Shown here: piece after piece, positions 57,301-64,000 of the stretch
Numbering within the stretch: position 1 is the first letter of the stretch
Layout: each line of letters starts with the position of its first letter
Assembly (NCBI GenBank): GCA_033439295.1
Contig: JAVTLE010000003.1
Span: 1,054,001-1,118,000 of the forward strand
DNA: 64,000 nt
Origin: Deuterostichococcus epilithicus
Taxonomy: Eukaryota; Chlorophyta; Trebouxiophyceae; Prasiolales; Stichococcaceae
Direction of reading: 5' to 3'
Notes under the pieces: model-generated
Database searches by the model: none
Told to the model about the DNA's origin: nothing
What the model saw: only the letters and a program-made list of their open reading frames with translations
Made by a program: the position numbers and the translations under genes

Positions 57301-59571
57301 CTTGACTGCCTTCAGGCGACGCCGCAGTGCGTGGACAGTGACTAGGATGTCGGCAGTGTAGGCCGATTGTGATGAAGCTGCGGCATCGCCAGATGTTCGA
57401 CAGGTCGATGCCAGCCATGATGTCATGCGCTGCAGGGTTGGAGGTGCTGATCAACAGCGAGGTGTGGGACCTGCGCACGCGGCGGCTGGCGCGGTCGGCG
57501 CCCGCGCTCGACGGCGCGGCGCCTGTCTTTGCGCACGCCTCCTCCGACGTCATCTACGCGGCGCAGCGCCGCCTGTTCGACGACCTTGGTGCGATTCTTT
57601 GCGCCCCTCGTGCCAGGTTCCCACCTCCACTAGGCCTCACGTGGGCTAAAGGCTCCCCAGGCTGAGAGCAGAGGTTGTCGGTCCCTGCCAGCAGGCCTTG
57701 TCCACTATCGGCAGGACCTGACTGGCTTGGGTATCTGGGATGTTGAGATATCGCTCGGCACTGACGGCGTGCCTGGGCCGGCAGACGTGGAGTTGAGCGG
57801 GCGACGCGCGCGGCACCCGCTGCACACAGCGTTCCGGGCCGTCGATGCGCGCGACTACACCGAGATCGCCACCACCGACGCCGACGGCCGCGCGGTGCTC
57901 AGGTGCGGCGCAAGGGAGCACTGGCATCGGTTGCCACCCCTGCCACCCCTGCAGGGTCTCTTTCCACACTTTGCCACCACTGATGCCGTCGGGTGCGCCG
58001 CGCTAGCGTCCCGCACCCGCGAGTCTCGCACGCTTGCCCCTGCCGCACCTGCGCGGTCGCTCCGTCACAGTGTCTCCGGCTTTGGCGTCGGCCCTGCGGC
58101 TGCTGCCTCCCTCGCCTAGCTCCATTTGCAGGGTCATGTGGAGCTGCAGCGAGCGGACTGAGCCAGGTGCGTGGCAGCGGTCAGCGCTGCGGTCGGCGCT
58201 GCGGCTCCTTGCGGCTGCTGTGGGTGTCGGCAGTGGGTTCTGAGTGGCGTCCATGCCGTGCTTCCGCAGCATTTCGGTGGACGCCGGCGACAGCTACCTG
58301 GCGGCGGTGACGGCTGAGGGCGGCGAGGCCGCCTCCTCCGCAGTGCGCGTGTACGAGATCGGCCGCCACCCCGCCCTGGTGCCCCCCGCCTCCTCAGTCT
58401 GCATGCAGATGCTGCTCAACTGCGTCCATGTCATGAGAGGATGTTTTGAAAGATTTTTGAAAGATTCGTGCAACCAAGGCAAGATGCCTCTGCTGCCATG
58501 CTCTCGCCCAGACCACCACAACCACAATTAAAATCGCCCGCCCAGGCATTTTGTTAGTGATTACTCCAATGGGTTTACGCCTCCTGACGACAGGACGACG
58601 ACTCAGACGGCGACGACGCCGCTGCAGACGAGGAGGAGTCTGATGGGGAGGATGCAGAGGAAGACGAGGACGATTCCATGGGCGCCTCCGAAGACTCTGA
58701 CGAGGACTCGTTGGCGGCGGCGGCGGCGGGTGGGTCGGGGGCGGACGACAATGACGATGACTCCACGTCGTCGCTGGAGGACGCCGCTGCTGTACTGTTT
58801 GCGGACGCGCCCCCGGACGGCACCTCCGACTCTGCGGGTAACGCTATTTGAAGACTGCCTTTGACTCCGCATCTGCCGCCATGCCATAAGGGGTGTTGGG
58901 AGAGGGGCCGGGCCCAGGTTGCGCAGGCGAGGATTCATGGTGTGCGCACTGTCGCACTCCAGATGCAGCACATGCTTGCAGCTGTGCGGCACGTCTCTAA
59001 AGGAAACCTTCTCTGCGTGCGGCCCACCCTGAGCAGGCGCCAGCGCGCCGCCATGCGCACGCACCACATACGCGCGGACTGCAGACCATGCCATGTGCGC
59101 AGCTGCACAGGAAACGAGCGAGCCAAGCACTGTAGGCTTGCCAGCGAGCTGTCCAATGCCCATTGCTGGTTGGCGCATTGCAGGGTCTGATGACGGCGCA
59201 GGTGGCGGGCTGTCAGACGAGGATGGGTCCGACGGCATGCCACGCTTCTACGAGGAAGAGGTGGGGGCCTTGACAGCAGCGCTGCCCTGCGTCATGCCTG
59301 GCATTATGGTTGACAGAGCTTGGTCCAAGGGACCGTGCACCGCACCCCTCTCTAGCATGCTGCAAGACACATCCTCCCCCGCCACAGCTCCTTGTATTCC
59401 TCTGTCGTCTGGACAAAGCAGTACAGAGCGTCACGGTTTGTGTGTGGCCAGGGCATGGCGGGCAGCGAGGATGACTGGGAGACTGACAGCAGTGGCAGCG
59501 ACGGTGGCGCCGCAGGCGCAGGCGTGTGGCAGGACGCGGTGCCTGCATGGGCGCGCCGCCGCCTGCGGTGA
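48353..59571 (+). CDS. DCAF1: DCAF1/VprBP, CUL4-DDB1 substrate receptor with LisH and WD40 domains
   Basis: I place 27 exons summing to exactly 1712 codons. Landmarks: exon 1 48353-48409, exon 2 49057-49278, LisH exon 54119-55128, WD exons 55272-57902, acidic exon 58594-58837, last exon 59452-59571. The N-terminal half is an ARM-like repeat region (CDS ends such as FMACDGPTLMLDLIQASPG and YALDVLAVVTLVPATRRPI match plant DCAF1). The LisH motif is YQPAELLQLIAEHLRASGL. A second helical motif is MVMAHLRAQHETAC before ANPISTLAPISLLEPHVLP. WD40 repeats contain ELLAVGMHSGEVRLYD, QDVKLWDALDLSKPPAV, LEVLINSEVWDLRT and AAFRTVD-like FRAVDARDYTEIAT. An acidic Asp/Glu/Ser tail ends in WARRRLR. DCAF1 presents substrates to CUL4-DDB1 ubiquitin ligase and is essential in plants. 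Exon 1 is inferred from splice phase only. Confidence 0.93.
50869..54118 (+). other. GC-AG introns in the DCAF1 gene
   Basis: Introns starting at 50869 (GCGAGC), 52554 (GCAAGC), 53012 (GCAAGG) and 53905 (GCACGT) follow AG. They are required to join conserved DCAF1 blocks in frame. Confidence 0.75.
55758..55973 (+). repeat. DCAF1 intron whose first bases copy the next exon
   Basis: Intron 55758-55949 starts GTGCGGCTGTGCGGCCTG, and the next exon (from 55950) starts GTGCGGCTGTACGACCTG. About 20 of 24 bases match, each copy following an AG. Confidence 0.85.
57007..57160 (+). repeat. Echo of DCAF1 exon end in the following intron
   Basis: The end of exon 56892-57037 (encoding FATGFFHPAG) recurs at about 57122-57157 with one base missing and many third-position changes. 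The offset is about 115 bases. Confidence 0.75.
57860..58220 (+). repeat. Echo array after a DCAF1 WD40 exon
   Basis: The end of exon 57692-57902 (EIATTDADGRAVL) recurs at about 57969-58008 (HFATTDAVGCAAL), offset about 105. A further similar pair (TCGGCCCTGCGGCTGCTG near 58086, TCGGCGCTGCGGCTCC near 58193) lies about 107 bases apart. Much of the 367-base intron may be stacked units of about 100 bases. Confidence 0.7.
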
Positions 59572-60530
59572 AGGCTGCCGGCAATTGCTTCCGCCACTGC
59601 CGCTGCTGCCTTGGAGGTCTCAAGAGCAAGTTACCTACCATGGACAGCGCCCGCTCATGAGGGTTGACGGTGGGGCGGTCACCTAACTGTTTGAGTTGGT
59701 TTCAGCATGTTGTAGTCGGGCCAAGAGGCCGATAGTCACGACGTTCATTTGCGGCTGGTCATCAGTGAGGAGCGGTCATCAGTCAGAAACCTGTCGTCCT
59801 TGCAAAAGCCATCGCACCTGCACGTTGTTCCACGACAGGTCTGCTGGCGGTTGTTGCTAGCTATCTCGGTTCTTCTAGATCTAGACGGCAGTTAGCGAAT
59901 GGAACGATATTCAAACATATGCGTCCCCTCGGATCGCTCCAGACAGCATGTTGTCGGTCCAGCTGCGCAAGTGAGAGCATGTGGTCAATTTTGCACGCAC
60001 CAACTTAATCCGAAATATAAACTATACCGCTACGGCATGCATTTCCAGAGCCAGGGTGCGCTGCATCAACACGAGCACTATTCAGGCATGGAGACCATGC
60101 CGATGCGTTGCCAGAGCCAGGGTGGCAGGCAAATGTAGGACACAAGTTTCATCGCACGAGTACAGTTGTGGAAGAGACTGATGCTCGAAGATGAAGTGAA
60201 ATGTCGTCGGCGGGAACAGTATGGCTATTGAGTCTTGCTCTCATCAGCTGGCTGCTGTGAGAATTCTTGCCGCTCAACATCAAGATGCTGGAGCAGGAGC
60301 TTGGCTTCAGTATTCTTGCGGCTCAGAAGGTGCTTGGCATCGACCGCACAGTGGAAAGGACTTTCGATTTGAGTGCAGCTTGCTCAGTCCCGCCAGAAAA
60401 CTGTTCGGCGCTGGTTTAAATTTCTTCTCTTAAAAAAGGCTGCTAAACTAAAAGCCAAAAGTGCGTTCAGAGCGGGAGTCGAGGTCAAAAAGCACGTCGA
60501 TAAATTTGTCTCCTCTGCGCAGTCGTGAGT
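59572..60530. other. Convergent region between DCAF1 and F-box genes
   Basis: Holds both 3' UTRs. A short direct repeat (CCAGAGCCAGGGTG at 60045-60058 and 60111-60124, within about 25 similar bases) has a 66-base period. AT-richer than the coding neighbours; no gene recognised. Confidence 0.45.
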
Positions 60531-62601
60531 TTACTGGTAGGGCTGGTCAATCAACTCCAGGCGACCGAAATCGGGGTCAGTTATGAAATCTAAGACGTCA
60601 ATCCAATCCTTGCGGCGCTTGCTGTCGTGCTCGACTACATTAGGTGCAAACGCCTGGGCTCGCTCGAGAACCTCCGGCGTTGCTGACCCGCTGACATAAC
60701 CGTTGTGCTGATCAAGCCGGTGGAGGCACAGCGACTTTGGCACGGTGCGCTCGTTGCCGCTGCCGACCAGGCCCAACATGACGGCTTCGACTCGGCCAGC
60801 CGCCCGGAACCCGCAGTCGCTCATGTCGATATGGCGGCACTGCTGCAACCCCACCAGCTGGGGTGGGAACTTCTGCAGGATTTCGTCCCTGAGACTGAAA
60901 TATGTCATCCGGCTCAAGCACGCCAGCTTCGGCATCTCTTTCAGCCCGCCGTCCACTATGTGCAGGCTGTTTAGCTGCGGCAGAGCGCCGATCGCATTGG
61001 CCAGGGCCACCGGCAGCAGCCCATCTGGGCAGAAGCGCCAGTAGTGTCGCAGCGACAGGTGCCGCAGCGCCGGCAGTTGTGTGAGCGCCGCCGCCAGCGT
61101 GTCAAGCTGCCGCTGCTGCTCCTCTGGCGACAGCCACTCCCGCCAGTGCCCTTTCTGCGGCTCGATGCACAGCCGCAGCAGCGATCGCGGCAGCGTGCCG
61201 GCACACTGCCCGCGGCTGGTGCGCAGCGCTGTGAGCACCGTCAGCTGCGACAGCTCCGGCATGCGTTTGCAGTCTTCCGGCTCGCTGAACCAGAAGTCTG
61301 TCACGCTCAGCTCCTTCAGCGCTGGCAGCGCTGGTGCGCCGGCAAAGCCGCAGTCGTGCAGCTGCATCGAGCTCAGGGCTGTGAGCGCCGTCATGCATGC
61401 CGGCAGCCTATCAGCAAATAAAGCAATGGCGCGAGCCGAGGACGCACAGGCTGCGAAGACCGGAGCAGCCAGATAGGGCCGCCAATAACCGCTCGATGGA
61501 CCTCGTGGAGATCGGGTGCATGCCCAGGTTAGCAGCGTATTCCTCCTCAGGTATTCCTCGGTGGTCCAGCCGAGGCCCAGCGACTGCACACAGGGAACAT
61601 GACGACACGTCGGAGATTCGACAGAGGTGTGCCAGAGGTAGCGACAGATGTGTTTTGCCTCTCGATAGTGTGCCCTGCGCTCTACCGTGTACCAGAATCT
61701 GCAAGATGAGCCGTCCAAGTCCCGCCAAGTCCAAAGACATGCCGATCTGCATTTGCGCTGCAAAATTCTCAACGGCGCTCACCTGCAGGTGTGGCAAGCC
61801 GGCGACCGCGGCCGCCAGCGCCTCATCACCAGACGCGGAGAAGTCGGTCATGTCCCAGAGCGCCAGAAAGCGGAGGCTGGTGCACATGCCCGCCAGCATC
61901 ACGGCGGCGTGCCAGTAAAGCCAGAGTAGGTGCTCTGTTCGACATCGCCGAACTCAGCCTCGCCAATCACGAGGCGGGGGAGCCCTTCGCCGTGGTATAA
62001 AGTGCCAGCAGGGACTCCACGATGGGCGCAGCGCACAGTTCGCCCTCTAAAGCCCTCATCGCCGGTGGCGCCTGTGCCATAAAAACATCACCCTTGCAAT
62101 ACAATGGCCTCGCCTTGATGCTGCTGGTGTGTCTTTCGCGGTCAGTCGCTTCATGGTTCAGGCACACAGCTTTGTGGGCAATTCATCACCTCCGACAGCA
62201 GGAAGCGGCTCGGCAGCGCCACGCGCTGCAGCGCTGGCAGGCGGCGCGAGACCCACTTCAGCAGCGTTGCTGCCCCGCCCGGCGTGAGTACCATGCCCTT
62301 TCCCTCGGGATCTTCTGAGTGCGTCCAGAACAACTTCTGTCTCAGGCGCACACCTGCCCATAGCTGGCCACCTGATGCAGCGGCCAGCGCAGCGAACCGG
62401 CTGGAAATGCTGGCAGCTCGCGCCCTGTGAGGACCCGAGACGGTGAGCTTCGCGTCAGACACGCAGTGCCACACGAAAGGCGTCGGCATGTGCGTTCTCA
62501 TATGGAAACCGTGAGGATGCAGGATGTTTATACCTGTGATGCGTGTCGAGGCGCTGGAGAATCTCAAAAATGAGCTCGTCTGGAAGTTGCAGCAGAGACA
62601 T
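60531..62601 (-). CDS. F-box and leucine-rich repeat protein
   Basis: Six exons: 62534-62601, 62190-62424, 61991-62071, 61783-61932, 61448-61545, 60531-61407. They sum to 503 codons. The F-box is at the N-terminus (MSLLQLPDELIFEILQRL, continuing SISSRFAALAAASGGQLW). The rest is LRR: LRFLALWDMTDFSASG, LLAALSGCSGLRSL, TALTALSSMQLHDCGF, ALPALKELSVTDF, QLPALRHLSLRHYW, ALPQLNSLHIVDGG and similar. F-box/LRR proteins recruit substrates to SKP1-CUL1 ubiquitin ligases; the target is unknown. The C-terminus after residue ~440 has no clear LRR. Exon 3 to 4 needs a GC donor at 61990 and a weak acceptor, so that join is the least secure. Confidence 0.85.
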
Positions 62602-63534
62602 GGCCGGCTTGTGGACAGCGGGGTGTTTGAATTTGCGGACATCTCTCGCAATGTCTTGAAGCTTGGTTTGGGTGCGGTTCCAAAGATGCCAGCGCCTACG
62701 CTTTTTCAAGGCTCCAATGTCTTTGACGCAGTAGCTCTGGAGTCTTGACGGGACCCTGTGGGCAAGAGATTTACCTAGGCGCGTGTTGTTACATTGGCTC
62801 TTGGAGTTTCCGATATGCCGCCGAGGATTTATCATTACGATCAGTGGTACGTAACGGCTCCCCCTGACCCCACGATTTACTGTCCCACCTCAAGCGCAGG
62901 CGGGTGGGATTCACTCGAGCAAGGTCGGGCAGACATGCACAAATCAGCAAAAGCACCTGTCTGGAGGGGCTGGGCTGGATCCGTCGGAAGGGCGTGATGT
63001 GCGAACACAGTCCGCTGTATCCCTCGCAATCGCCTGCTGTCAGTGCCCCGATATGCCTCTGGCCTGCTGACACTGCCCCTGCAGCAGCCGCCGCTTTTCG
63101 CGCACCTGGTGCTCTTTCCGTCAGCCTGACCTTCGAAACAGGTGCCTTTTTCTGTTTTGTGCATGTTGTTTAGCCGACCCCGCTTGAGTGCATCTTACCC
63201 GCTTGCGCGTTGGAGACACTCTCCGTCGTTGCGAGGACACTGTGCTGTCAGTGCCCTCCGGCAGCCGCCGCCTTTCACGCACCTGGCGCCCTTCCCGTCA
63301 GCCCCGCCCTCACATCAGGTGCCTCTTCTGATTGTGCATGCTGTCTGACTCTTCATGCAATCCATAAATTTCCAGCAGGCTGCTTCCACCTCCCAATACC
63401 TTGACAGGCACATTGGCAAATCACAAAATCAACAGAGATACAGCCAGCGACACTGTCCCTGTGTGACCGTTGAGCCACTCTCTGTACAAATGAACCAACG
63501 ACACAGAGACGTGAGGAAGGCCAACACGATGTGC
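62602..63534. other. Spacer with a 177-base-period duplication
   Basis: Between the F-box start and the Vma12-like stop, both minus strand. 63030-63171 and 63243-63348 are diverged tandem copies. They share CTGTCAGTGCCC, CAGCCGCCGC, CGCACCTGG and TTGTGCATG blocks with a 177-base offset and a gap in the second copy. No gene is recognised. Confidence 0.55.
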
Positions 63535-63586
63535 TCATTGCCGCTTCTTCTCTGCGGCGCCTGGCGCTTTATGCTCTGTGGCGATG

Positions 63587-63637
<51 letters not shown>

Positions 63638-64000
63638 GGCCGTTGCGCCTCAGGATGCCGCTGCTGCGACTTCTGAGCACCCAGCTCTGGCGGGAAGCTT
63701 GTCCGCAGGATGAGCAGCAGCGTCTCCAGCAGCATGGCAATACTGAGCCCGATCATGCCGCCCACCATTTTCTGCGGGGATGTCACAGCATGCGATCAGG
63801 CCGGCGACATACCACTTGAATTGCATGCTCTGGCCGCAAAACCAGACTCGAGAAGGGCCTGAAGTGCCCCTAAGCGACTGCGTTTGAGTGGGACATCTAG
63901 GGTGCAGGATCCTCACGTAGGCGGGTCGGGAGGACAGCGCGCCGCCGGCGACGTGGCCCATGGCATAAAAGGCGCCCATCATGGCCAGCACGTGCACACC
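63535..64000 (-). CDS. VMA12: Vma12/TMEM199-type V-ATPase assembly factor, 5' partial
   Basis: Two exons are visible: 63917 to the window edge, and 63535-63771 with stop at 63535-63537. The sequence MMGAFYAMGHVAGGALSS then MVGGMIGLSIAMLLETLLLI gives two membrane helices in the Vma12 pattern, ending ILRTS. Vma12 family proteins sit in the ER and help assemble the V0 part of the vacuolar H+-ATPase. After the second helix comes a Gln run of 15 from a CTG repeat and a short Lys/Arg tail. Identification rests on the last ~110 residues only. Confidence 0.65.
63589..63633 (-). repeat. (CTG)15 / CAG trinucleotide repeat
   Basis: Fifteen uninterrupted CTG units on the plus strand, read as 15 glutamines on the minus strand near the C-terminus of the Vma12-like protein. 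Confidence 0.95.

Overview
The window reads as nuclear DNA of a green alga (Chlorophyta; a trebouxiophyte is my guess). It is GC-rich with Ala/Gly/Gln-rich coding sequence. The genes are spliced into many short exons separated by introns of about 50-650 bases. TGTAA poly(A)-type signals lie downstream of several genes, and the proteins are plant- or algal-type. I rebuilt gene models by joining exons at splice sites that keep the reading frame. In almost every model the exon lengths sum to an exact codon count ending in a stop. These are hand-made models without transcript support.

Layout, left to right. 0.2-2.9 kb (+): double-ACT-domain protein, 5' partial. 5.3-9.2 kb (-): TIPIN/Swi3 replication-fork protein with two zinc knuckles. 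9.7-12.0 kb (+): DUF3700/GATase_7 (TSJT1-like) protein. 12.7-17.7 kb (-): PLP-dependent serine decarboxylase. 18.8-22.0 kb (-): RNase III with a dsRNA-binding domain. 22.5-24.6 kb (+): UBZ4 zinc finger plus SAM protein. 25.4-28.7 kb (-): G3BP-like NTF2/RRM/RGG protein. 29.4-32.3 kb (+): SET-domain lysine methyltransferase of the Rubisco-LSMT/SETD type. 33.1-36.9 kb (-): AlkB-like membrane alkane monooxygenase. 37.5-41.2 kb (-): calnexin. 41.5-46.5 kb (+): TMTC family TPR membrane protein. 46.7-47.3 kb (-): Elongin C. 48.4-59.6 kb (+): DCAF1/VprBP. 60.5-62.6 kb (-): F-box/LRR protein. 63.5 kb to the edge (-): Vma12-type V-ATPase assembly factor, 5' partial.

Functional themes. Calnexin and TMTC, both ER membrane proteins, are divergently transcribed from a 332-base gap containing a CACGTCA element. 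Elongin C, DCAF1 and the F-box gene, adaptors for three different cullin-RING ligase classes, lie side by side. TIPIN and the UBZ4/SAM protein point to replication and repair. No transposon, rRNA, tRNA, CRISPR array or viral element was recognised.

The most unusual signal is in gene structure. Many introns carry diverged echoes of the adjoining exon edge, usually about 45-120 bases away. Several echoes differ from the true exon mainly at silent codon positions, so they may once have been coding or may be alternative exons. About 16 of the roughly 129 introns I could place appear to be GC-AG, mostly AG|GCGAG. At some of them the first intron bases copy the start of the following exon, as expected if short tandem duplications of exon sequence are creating or moving introns.
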